From Xenoacremonium recifei (lineage: Eukaryota; Ascomycota; Sordariomycetes; Hypocreales; Nectriaceae): DNA of 64,000 bases. Location: assembly GCA_012184525.1 (NCBI GenBank), contig WOFQ01000080.1, positions 28,291 to 92,290 on the forward strand, given 5' to 3'. The notes beneath the pieces were generated by a model. The model searched no databases, had not been told where the DNA came from, and worked only from the letters and a program-made list of their open reading frames with translations. How positions within the stretch are numbered: the first letter of the stretch is position 1; the number at the start of each line of letters is the position of its first letter. This document shows, in pieces, positions 54,345 through 64,000 of this stretch. A program made the translations under genes and the position numbers.

Positions 54345-55055
54345 ATGGCCCCGAAGCGGCAAATAGAGGTCGACGAGCCCGACTCGGTCGCTAAGAAGCC
54401 TCGTCAGGGATTCAAAGTTGGTCCAGATAATCTCCCAGATGGTCCATGGCGCCGAAAAGGTTTGTGCTCCCTACAAAAGTTTTCACCTGATGCATGAGGC
54501 TCACACACCATTCCAGTCACCAAGATCAAGAAGGAGCTCATCCACAAGGCCAAGATAAAGAAGGAATATGCAAAGATTAAGGCCCGTGAGCAACAACAGG
54601 CAGCTCCCAAAAAGCCAACCGCAGAGAGCCGTGAGGAGCCCGCAGACGATGAGGCCTCACCCGCGGACAAGACAGAGGCATCGTCGGAGGAGAACCCTGC
54701 CGAAGCAATTCATCCCACCCGTCAGCTCATGATCGCCGACGAAGACAAGGCAGAAGCCAACGCAGAGCCCAGCGAACAGCATCATCATCCCAGTGGCGAT
54801 GGTCAGCGCCGCCGTACACGACGCCCAGGCTACTACGACAACCAGCTTAAGAAGGCTGAGCAACGTAAATCAGAGGCCGAGGCACGACGAGAGGAGTTTG
54901 AGAGGCGGCAAGCGGAGCGTGAGCGTCGTCTCGCCGAACGGGAGCGCTTCAAGAAAGCCATGGCGAAGACGCGAGGAAAGGATGGCAAGAAGAAGCTAGG
55001 CAGGGAGAGTGCGATTTTGCTGGACAAGGTGAAGAGGATGGTCGGTGAGAACTAG
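54345..55055 (+). CDS. FYV7: rRNA-processing protein Fyv7
   Basis: Two exons, 54345-54459 and 54517-55055 (57-nt intron), giving 217 aa. Fyv7 is a small nucleolar protein of the SSU processome needed for 18S rRNA maturation. The start MAPKRQIEVDEPDSVAKKPRQGFKVGP leads to GPWRRKVTKIKKELIHKAK, whose conserved RK-V-x-KIKKxLIHKAKxKK segment is created by the splice (AAA-G|TC-ACC). The middle is acidic and disordered. The C-terminus is a long charged helix (RRQAERERRLAERERFKKAM) followed by KTRGKDGKKKLGRES, the second conserved block. This is the third ribosome-assembly gene in the window, with Afg2 and Krr1, though they are not adjacent. Confidence 0.9.
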
Positions 55056-55778
55056 GCTGTGCCTCGACTGTTGCTTGACGAAATACCTCGGAAGGGTTCT
55101 TGGGAAGGTTTACAAAAGTTGTCATTGTGTTGTGTTTGATGAACGTATTGTTTGCTGTTGCTCTGATACCTCTTGATAATGATTACAGATAGATACTGGA
55201 CTCCTAAGACATCATTTATAAAGGATGTAAACCCTGTACTGATCATGATAATCGATGACTCTCATAATCCAAGACTTGCCTGGTCGAGGCTCCTGGCTCT
55301 CTGATATCATGGTCATATACCGCGGGTGCTTACACATGGATGGACATGAAAGTAACAGATATATAGGAAATCATATCTAAGATCTTGAAGATATTTCCCC
55401 TCCTATCTGCTCTATGTGGAGATGTACATACCTGGTTATTCTTCTCGCTGCTAAAGCAAAAGTGAACTTTGGTCATGCAGTGTCCAGGTTTGCGTTTCAG
55501 GGGTGCATTTCCAAATCACTGAATGCCAATGATCTCTCAACAAAAACTCAATCAAGCATCATAATATTCGGCCTTATGGGTATTCCCAAGTACATCCATC
55601 TCGTATCGTATGTATGTCTGACAATCCTCGGATCGAGCTCCAGGTTGCTCCACCCCCCGGGCAATTTCAGGTGACAGTCCGGGCCAACGATCTGTAGATC
55701 CTGACCAGGAGATCTAGACTATAAATTCACTTCATGTGCTCTCCGTTCTGTCAAATAAGCTGAAATTTAAGTGCCTAG

Positions 55779-55805
55779 AAGCCGCCTAAAAGCCGCCTAA
55801 AAGCC
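55779..55805. repeat. Short tandem repeat, 11-bp unit
   Basis: AAGCCGCCTAA occurs twice in tandem, followed by a 5-base partial copy. Confidence 0.85.
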
Positions 55806-58800
55806 AGGCCTTTTCTCTTCGACTCTTGGGTACACTACGAAACCAACGCAGTCAGATATTGGAACCACGCGTCATCACCTGAGCAGCGGTTAACAAGGCA
55901 ACAATAGCCGCTGTTGAGACGATATAATTGGTATACACGAAGGATCAAACAAGCTACGTGTAGACCTACAGAGTCAAGTCGAAACAGCTTGCTGTCATCT
56001 TAGACTTACGCGGACACCGTCGGGCATGGAACGAGCTCGGGGTGAGTCCCGTGTGTACGTGATACCAGCTCTCGGGAGCCTAATCCCCATCGATTCATCT
56101 TGGTCGTTACTCCCGTCTTAACCAATAGTTTGGGTTGCACCCAGGTAATTCCGGATAAAGAGGCAACGAGATTGAAGCCATTTCACACCGTCTCTTGGGA
56201 TCTCAGTGCTGGAGTCCGTGGGTCATGGAAAGTAGAAAGGATCGGCATTTGACAGGTGCGACGACCAGGGGTGTGAAATGACCGGGGAGCAGTCACCAAG
56301 GAGTGCTTCTTCCAGCAGTTCGCAAGACTTGGGATACCATGAAGAGTGCTCCGCAAGGCCTCGGAGAAATATGATAGTGAGGGTTGCATTGGGGGCTCCG
56401 TGTATTTCGGATATCTGGTTGTTGATGTTGCAGCGGATCAGGGCACTACCTAGCGAGGTTGTCTAGACCGCGCGCACGGAATAGGGACCGAGGCGAGAGC
56501 GAGAGTGACTCGGTGTCTCCCGCGGCAATTCTCTATCTGCGACGGCGTTTCAGGGGCTCAGACGGCGTTGAACAGGCTCGCGATGCGGATTCTTGCCGAC
56601 GTGGCGAGATACAGTAATTTGACGTGAAACTGGATATCAAAGAGTGGGTTAAACAACAGAGATGATGGAACGAGGTTGAAGTACAGACTTGAAGCACCGA
56701 GTATATCCGTCGAGGATCAGCGCTCTGGTACTTCCAACCAATAGAGTCCCCGAGCCAATGCATCCGCAACTGCCGGTACCTTACATGACGACTTGACGGA
56801 TTGCGAATCTTGAAACAAACGAGAGATATAACATGCTCACTCTGTGTTAGGAATCGCGGTCGTTGATTTGTGCAGCGCCTAGTTCAGCCCCAGGAGGATT
56901 TCCGTGGGAGCAAAGTACTGTCACAAGATATCCCTCGCTTGTGTGTCGCGGCTGTGTGTCGAAGTCTCAGGGGATCATGAGCTCAGGGCCACTCGGGGAA
57001 TTTGATGTCAAATGCCAAGGGGAAAAGCAGATTTGCTTCTTTCAAGGCGTCGCCGCACGGCTGTTGCAACGTCTACAAGTACTACATAGTCTCTTGTTAG
57101 CCAGGACCCCCATTCTCTAACCTGGATCAGCATCGGATCATGGACGTGAAGCAAGCAGCCTCCTCAATGCAACTTGGGAATGCATCGAATTAGCTCTAGA
57201 ATCACACAGCAGAGGAGACCTGGTGTGTTGCGAAGCCAAGCAACGCCACAAGACCCGGGATTATCAGCGTAAGCACCATCTCCTGGAAGCCCTGGCGGCT
57301 GGATCCCTCCGTTTCCTCGTCTGTGTTTCGCAGTGGCGCTGGCGCCCTGGGGACAATCTAGCTGAAACAGTGGAGCGGAGGGCAGCACGGGCAAGGATGG
57401 GCCTGTGTTTCAATGCATTGAGTTTGACGGAACATGGTCCAAGATGAACGAGACTCAGAGCCGTCCAGAGCCATTCATGGTCGGCCACGCAAGGGCTGAG
57501 CACCGCCATTCTCCTGACAAATACGAAGCCCGCTGATGATGGTGATGACTTCTGGACTCATGGCGCCGGGCGAGGATGTTATTCTTGGCTGTGCCTGCGG
57601 ATGGCGGCTTCTCGTTGGTTGGTAGGGAGTACAGTGCATAGCGCGGCCCCTTTCTTACGCAGACGCTCCTCTGCTGCGAGACTAATCGAGACCAGGCAAC
57701 TCACGTTGGTGGCCATCTCTTGCGACTCTGCAAGGTACCGAGTGTAGCTAAGGAATCGCCAATGGCGGAGGGCTCGCAGGAGGGGACGTGTGCAGTGCCG
57801 TATGTACGGTCTTGACGACGAGTCGGACCTGGATATTGGCCTGTGGATAGACAGCTCGATCGATCGAAGGCGTTCAGCGAAATATCGATACGAGGCGTCG
57901 ACCATGTGGGCGAGTCATCTCCAGCCACACCAATGTCTTCGAGCACATTTCTTTCGACCGTGAATGTCTCGGCTCGTCTCTCCTGGCGAACCACTGCTGG
58001 GCAGCGGTTCTGGGCCCCTCTTCGGCATCGGATCGACGCTGGTGCCCTTCCCGCCAGTTGCAGGGCAAATCCAAGACATGGAAACGCGCGCGCACAGTAG
58101 GGGTCGATCCCATGAGCCCACTCGCACACCCGGCCGGGGGGCCGCCACAAGCGCGCCTCATGGCAGAGTTGCCTCGAGGAGAAGCTTTCCTGGATTAGCA
58201 CGAGCGCCAGAGGGAGGTGCAGGGAGAGCAAAGATGGATGGATGATTAGCCTCAACGCCCGGGTGGTGGGAGATCAGCAAGGGCTCCAGCTGCTGGATGC
58301 GATGCAACGACGGCTGTTGAAGGCTCGCGGGGGGGCCTAGGCTGGGCTCAGCTAACGAGTGGTACATCGCGGCTTCCTGATGTGGACAGCCAGGTTGCCA
58401 TTGCCAGGCTGGCTCGCTGACCGACTGCTCATAATAATAAGTCGAGCCGGACCGGGTTCTGTGGTTATAATTAGCTGACTCGGGGCTCCCTGGATGCGAT
58501 GGGAGAAATGGGGTTTTGACGACCTCCGTGTTGATAGAGAAGGTCGCTTTAGTCAGCTGCCCGGTCATGACTGCCCTGCCCGCCCTGCGCATCCCACACA
58601 GTGCTTGCTGCATCTGCCCAGGACAACTTGCTGCTGGCCTGGATCAATGTCTCAACAGCAGGAGATTCGACATCTCCAGAGCACAGGAATTGTACATCAA
58701 GAATTGGCATCCCCCGAAAGAGGTCGTCTGCAGGGTCCGTCCCACTGGCGATGGATGCTCCCCAGCCTGGGCCCTGGCTGCGCTACCTTAGCCTGCAACC

Positions 58801-59571
58801 CCCCCGGCAGCCTCTCCAGGGTTCTGTCCGCCCACAGAAGCACAATTGACATTCCAGCCCAGCTTCTTGACACGGCGAACGTGTCTGGCTGGGCCTTTTC
58901 TGGGGCCACTTCTGGCGTTTAAGGGGGAATGGGGATCACGCCGCGTCTTCGTCGTGTCTGGCTGTCTCAGAGCAGTGCCTCTCCCCATCCGCGGGCCTTG
59001 AAACCGATTAGGCCCCTGGAGGCTAGGCCCGTCCGCTGAGCTGCTGTTCCAGCGCCTTGCCCAGCAACTTCCAGCGCCTGAGCCCCCCCCGAAGCCCCCG
59101 ACACAGTGGAGGCACGCCCCTGTAGTCACCCGCTGGCGCGCTCCAGGGCTCGGCCGCCGTCTGTTGCCCGCCACCTACGGCAATCCGATCCATCCCCCAA
59201 ACCCTCCACTTGCTGTTCATCCCATTCGATCCTCTCCTCACCATCGTCTCTCCTTCTCCCCATCACCTCTCCTCTGGGTCTGGGCCGCCAACGCCTCGCC
59301 TTACCGCACCCAGAGATCCCATCATCTTTCCATTCCCAACCTGCCCGTCGTTTCTCACTGCTGCTCTCCGGGCGCCGAGTCGCTGAGGACCTTCTCGCGA
59401 CCGCTATCGACAGCCTCTCGCCTCGCCTCCGTCTGTCACGGCACGACGACGCCCCTCCTTCGAATCGACGTTCCGCGTTCCACTGGCACTAGCAGCCCTG
59501 AACCCTCGTCCTCATCAAACCCCCCGCGACCCCTGGCTTGCCTGGCCTGGCCTGTTCACACCTGGTGCTCT

Positions 59572-59591
59572 GTCCAGTCCAGTCCAGTCCA
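59572..59591. repeat. (GTCCA)4 tandem repeat
   Basis: Four perfect GTCCA units in the C/T-rich region about 400 bp upstream of the LIM-RhoGAP start. Confidence 0.85.
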
Positions 59592-59985
59592 GCTCTCGCT
59601 GGTGGCCGCCCTTCCACGACGAGGCCGCCCCGTTGCAGCATCCCGAGACCCTTGGCTGCTAAACCTCCGATCACCGTTTCTCCTGCTCCGTCCTCCTACC
59701 TACCTCGCCCGCCCGGATTCAACGTCGTTCGCTACGATCCTCTCCGCGCACCGACCTTGCCGCTGATCATATCTGCCTCGAATCACCCTCCTGTTTTGCT
59801 CCTTGGAACGCCATCAATGACCGCAGCGCCATAGCTGCGTTGTTACTTGGCCTGTCACTTGGGGGCTGTAGCGTTGAGAGCTTGACTATCAGGAGTGTCA
59901 AGGCTATCAACCCTTTCTTCTGTTTACCTGGTCCCACCGCAGACCTCTTGTCCTTCATACCACCGCCAGATAGACATTGCCCGTC

Positions 59986-62900
59986 ATGGCTGCCATCGTG
60001 GACGAGTATCTCGAAAGTCCTATGGACAGCGACGATGTCTTCCCCTGCAAAGGTTGTGGAGAGGTACGATTCCGAATCTCGGCGCTCGTGTCCATGAGCT
60101 CGCCTTGTGAAGCATTCTGAAGCTAACTGTACTCTTCTGTAGATCCTCGAGGAAGGGAAAGCATTCGAACTCGGTACGTTGTGATACTTGCTTTGTGGCA
60201 GCTTGCTGTCGACTCCGACAACCGGCTCAAGAGGATGTGGCCGTATATGCATCGCAGCGGACACGCCATCTCTCGTGGACCAAGACACAGCTAACCAATT
60301 GTTCACAGCTGGTAACCGATGGCACCTTGACTGCTTCCGCTGCAACACCTGCGGCACCCTCCTAGATTCAGATGCGAACCTCCTCCTGCTGGGCGACGGC
60401 TCGCTCATCTGCAACAACTGCACATATAGCTGCAGCGCCTGCGGCAACAAGATCGAAGATCTCGCCATCCTTACTGGGGACCAGGCATTCTGCGCGACCT
60501 GCTTCCGCTGCCGAAACTGCAAACGCAAGATTGAGAACCTTCGATATGCTAGGACATCCCAAGGTATCTTCTGCATGGGCTGTCATGAGACTCTGATGGC
60601 CAGGCGTCGGAAGAAGTCGAAAGCTGCAGCAGCGGCCAAGTCGAGAGAAAAGGATCACTCACCTATGATCACGGAGAAGTCCTTACCAGCTCTACCTCCC
60701 AACGCCATCCCTCCCAACGCCTTCTCCAACGAGCGAGTCGATCCTGAATCCCCGACCACCACCGAACTGTCCCCTCGCCCCCGAGCCCACGGCAGAAACG
60801 AATCCTCGTCGAGGAGCAGTTCTCGACCAGCACGTTCTCCTGAGCGCAAGCCCGAGGGCCTGGGTCTGCCGGCCTCAACGTACCGAAGCAACCGCAACTC
60901 GACCTTGGTCTCGCGAACAGACAACAACGAGGACCCGAACAGCTTCTTCATCCAGGTCGCCCTTGATCCCAGCCCGGGACCGACGCCGCGGTCTACCTCG
61001 GAGAACGTCTCAGAAGTTGGCAAGACCAAGGACAAGGACTACTTCAGTGTGCCCAAGAACGACAAGCGAAGTGATTCTCAGCACTCGACGCCACACATCG
61101 CTTTCCAGGAGAAGCCCCGGCAACCTTCGTCCTCAGAGCACGAAGCTCCACCCAAGCTACCAAGCCGCAAACTGTCGAAGTCATCGAGGACTGACACGAG
61201 CCGGAACTCCCCTGCCTTGGAAGAGAAGCCTCAGAAATCCTCGACTCGTCTTGCACAGTCCGTATCCGAGGACTTCAAGCTGCAGGATGCGCCCAAGAGC
61301 AAGAAGCTTATGACTTCAAGGAGCAGTTCGCAGTCGTCGAGTGCTCTTCAAGAAACAAGCTCCAACAGAGCCGGTAATGGCGCAACAAGAAAAGAGGGGG
61401 AGCGCCTGGGTGGCGTATCGCTCTCCGAGTCGAATGAGATGAGCCCGCCTTCGCGGACGTCACAGGACTCAAGGCCTCAGGAAGAAGAGGTGCGCGCCTC
61501 GAGTGATTCTAACTCCAAGCCATCTGGCCGATCTGACAGCCAAAAGTCGATTGCTCGAAAGGAGCTGCCCTCAAGCGCAGCTAGAACTGGTTTGTTGCCC
61601 TTTTGTATAGAATGTTGAACAAACTGAGCTAACCCTTCGTCCCCAGTGAACGGAAAGACGACGAGACAGACGAGCAGAGCCGAAGAGACCTCGACGCCCA
61701 CGCGACCGCCTCCCGCTCGCCCCGAGCAGAAGAACAGCGATACCTATATGCAACCACGAAATGCTCCGGCGCCTCCAGTCTCCCAGACCCATGCGGCTGG
61801 CAAGGACGCGGCAACGTCCAAGGAAGATGCGACATCTCCCAAGGTCTCACCAAAGCTTCCTCGATGGAGCGGCGGTGGTGACTTCAGCATGGACGAAGAC
61901 ATGGCGAGGATCCTGGGCACTGACGAGGGATCATCTTCGATTCTGCGCCGAGTCTCAAATGCCGTCAGACATGGCCGTACCAATAGTGTTGAGTCGCCGA
62001 GCCACACCCAGACGCGAATGGGTCATGCGCGTAGTATCAGCGAGACCACTCGTGCGACGGCATCGCCCAGATGGCCCAAGACGCCCATTTCGGAGGACCA
62101 CGGGCATGCGCATGAGATCAGCAGCCCCATGTCGCTCACCTCGGGTGACGATCCGGCCTTCTTGAAGCGACAGTTGCGCAACTCGGAGCAGCGGGTTGCG
62201 GAGCTGGAGCGGCAGTTCAGTACTGAGAAGGATCTGCAGAGCTTGAACAAGAAGCTGTACGAGAAGCGGAAGACTGTTTCTGTGCTGGACACTCAGACGG
62301 AGATTATGATTCGCCAGCTGGAAGTCCTGGCGGGATACGTCGAGCGAGCCAAGGAGACAAAGACACCCGTCGACCCCCGTGACCTCGAGGAGTCGGCCAT
62401 CAAGGAATTTGTGCAGAAGCTTGACAAGGTCAAGACAGCAATGTCGTCGGCCATCGAGCAGCTGCACGAGGAGCGCGAGCAGCTTATGGAGGAGAAGAAC
62501 CAGGCTATTGCCGACCGCGACCGAGCTCTACTCGAGTTCGAGCAACTCTCGTCGAAGAACGCCCAGCTGGCTGACATGAACAACGACCTGACGCACCAGA
62601 TCCAGGAGCGCTTCAAGTCACAGATCGGTGGGGACATCAAATCGCCCAGTGGCTTGGGCATCTACGCTCAGAGTAAGGGGCTGTCATCTGTCACGAACCT
62701 AGACTCGGCCAGTCTTTCTACAGGAGCCACGCTTGTTCCCGCGGACGAGGAGCCTATTGTCGAGAGCGGACCAACAGTCGTTCAGGTCAGAAAGGGTCAG
62801 GTCAAGAAATTCAACTGGAAGAAGGGATCCAAGACGATGGCGCAGAATGTGGCCAAGGGAGTCAATCGCGCCGTCGTCGCCTTCCAGAACGACCGAGAGA

Positions 62901-63846
62901 GAATGCCCCAGCACGGTCTCACAGGCGAGAACATTGGCATGCCCTACAATATGACTGTAGCGCAAGTCGATTCTCCCGTCACCGTCACCGCCACCAACGG
63001 CTCCAACGGGCCCAACGGCCACGGAGCACAAAGAGGACCTCCAGGCGCTGACAGCCGCCAGGGCTTTGGTTTCTTTGGCAAGAAGAACACGATGCCCAAG
63101 TCTGGATCTGCCAGCAACATGTCCAACATGACGCCGGCAGAACCGCCCACCACTCTGTTCGGTTCAGACCTGACGGATCGAACCGACTACGAGCGTCGAC
63201 AGATCCCTAGCGTCGTGACACGATGCATCGAAGAGGTCGAGCTGCGCGGCATGGACCAGGAGGGCATCTACCGGAAGACGGGTGGCAACTCGCAGGTCAA
63301 CATGATCAAGGACGGCTTCAGCAAGGATGAGAACTTTGACATCTCGGATCCCGACCTCGACATTACGGCAGTGACGAGTGTGCTCAAGCAGTACTTCCGG
63401 AAGCTTCCGGTGCCTCTGCTCACGTTTGATATTTACGAGCGGGTGCTCGAGTCAACTGGTAAGTCTTGCGAATGGGGGCGAGTATGAGGATAGTTGCACT
63501 GACGGAACACAGCGGTGGTGGATGAGACGGAGCGATGCGACCACCTACGTAAGACTTTTGCCTCGATGCCGCAGCGACATCGGGATTGTCTCGAGTTCCT
63601 CATGTTCCACCTGGCGCGTGTGGCACAGCGAGAGGGCGAGAACCTGGTAAGTAGTGGTTCGAGGGTGAAAGACGAGGCTCGGCGGCTAATACGCTTGACT
63701 AGATGTCCCCCAAGAACTTGGCTGTCGTATTCGCACCAACCATCATGCGGGATACCAGCATAGAGCGAGAGATGACGGACATGCACGCGAAGAACATAGC
63801 GATTCAGTTTGTCATCGAGAACAGCCACACCATTTTTGAAGACTAA
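59986..63846 (+). CDS. RGA1: LIM-domain Rho GTPase-activating protein (Rga1-like)
   Basis: Six exons: 59986-60063, 60143-60173, 60309-61589, 61647-63458, 63513-63646 and 63703-63846, giving 1159 aa. It turns off Cdc42/Rho GTPases in polarity and septum control. Two LIM zinc fingers occupy about residues 18-130: FPCKGCGE with C20 and C23, WHLDCFRCNTC, then CNNCTYSCSACGNKI and ATCFRCRNC, ending CMGCHETLM. The next 400 residues are Ser/Pro-rich and disordered. A coiled coil follows (RVAELERQFSTEKDLQSLNK, then QLHEEREQLMEEKNQ). The RhoGAP domain fills about 965-1155: GMDQEGIYRKTGG with the arginine finger near 1004, LKQYFRKLPVPLLTFDIYE, and NLAVVFAPTIM. Introns 4 and 5 (54 and 56 nt) lie inside the GAP domain, and intron 1 splits LIM1. 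The start ATG at 59986 follows a long C/T-rich leader. Confidence 0.94.
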
Positions 63847-63868
63847 GTGCACTGCCGGGAGAGGCAGT

Positions 63869-63890
<22 letters not shown>
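63869..63890. repeat. (GA)11 microsatellite
   Basis: Eleven GA units starting 23 bp after the RhoGAP stop codon. Confidence 0.9.
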
Positions 63891-63928
<38 letters not shown>

Positions 63929-64000
63929 GTCGGTGGTTGTTTTGTGGGTGGGGGGGGGTTGGGGTGGGGGGGGTGGCGTGTGTTTGTGTCCCTCCTAGGG
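63891..64000. other. 37-nt G run and low-complexity G-rich edge
   Basis: 63891-63927 is an unbroken run of 37 G, followed by G/T-rich low-complexity sequence to the window end. It is unlike the rest of the window and is probably a sequencing or assembly artefact, or a contig edge. Confidence 0.75.

Larger units (their letters stand above)
55056..59985. other. 4.9 kb intergenic region
   Basis: Fyv7 3' flank (AT-rich to about 55700), then the long upstream region and C/T-rich leader of the LIM-RhoGAP gene (59100-59985). Minus-strand ORFs at 57264-57509 and 57579-57905 begin with ATG and are mildly protein-like but unrecognised. Two short tandem repeats are listed separately. No tRNA or transposon ends seen. 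Confidence 0.5.

Noticed and set aside
57264..58255. Minus-strand ORFs of 81-184 codons
   Set aside because: Some begin with ATG and have a GTGAGT near 57706, but I could not build a model with a recognisable product.

Overview
This window is nuclear DNA from a filamentous ascomycete (Pezizomycotina, probably Sordariomycetes). The genes are split by many short introns (about 50-80 nt) with GT...CTAAC/CTGAC...AG signals. They include fungal families such as an AA9 LPMO, a LaeA-like methyltransferase, a Hal4/Sat4 kinase and Cya5. Genes lie on both strands with no operons. I cannot fix the genus from sequence alone. I rebuilt exons by hand from splice signals, reading frame and family conservation, and every multi-exon model listed keeps frame across all joins.

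Left part (1-16 kb): a partial Ser/Tyr-rich protein with an 8-residue repeat runs off the left edge (-). A 4.8 kb gap without a convincing gene follows. Then come PP4 regulatory subunit 3 (Psy2, +), an Afg2/Drg1-type double AAA ATPase (-), a probable mitochondrial protein (+) and a Sec4/Rab8-type GTPase (-).

Middle (16-33 kb): a secreted AA9 LPMO with a CBM18-like tail (-), Hsp10 (-), a Hal4/Sat4-type kinase (-), and a head-to-head ribosome pair, mitochondrial L11 (-) and Krr1 (+). These are followed by an MDR oxidoreductase (-), a YeeE/YedE sulfur-transport protein (+), a RidA-like protein (-) and Aim41 (-).

Accessory stretch (33-41 kb): a gene-poor region whose one confident gene is a LaeA-like SAM methyltransferase (-). 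It is cut into at least ten exons and is nearly invisible to ORF scanning. Around 37-39.5 kb are protein-like fragments that I could not join into a gene.

Right part (41-64 kb): type II PI 4-kinase (Lsb6, -), a small Arg/Ser-rich protein (+), a large intronless PPR protein like Cya5/Pet309 (+), an Atos-family protein (-), Fyv7 (+), a 4.9 kb gap, and a LIM-RhoGAP like Rga1 (+). The window ends in a GA repeat and a 37-nt G run that look like an assembly edge.

Most genes are conserved housekeeping genes: ribosome assembly (Afg2, Krr1, Fyv7), mitochondrial expression and folding (L11, Hsp10, Cya5, Aim41), and secretion and polarity (Sec4, Rga1, Lsb6). The accessory candidates are the LPMO and the methyltransferase.
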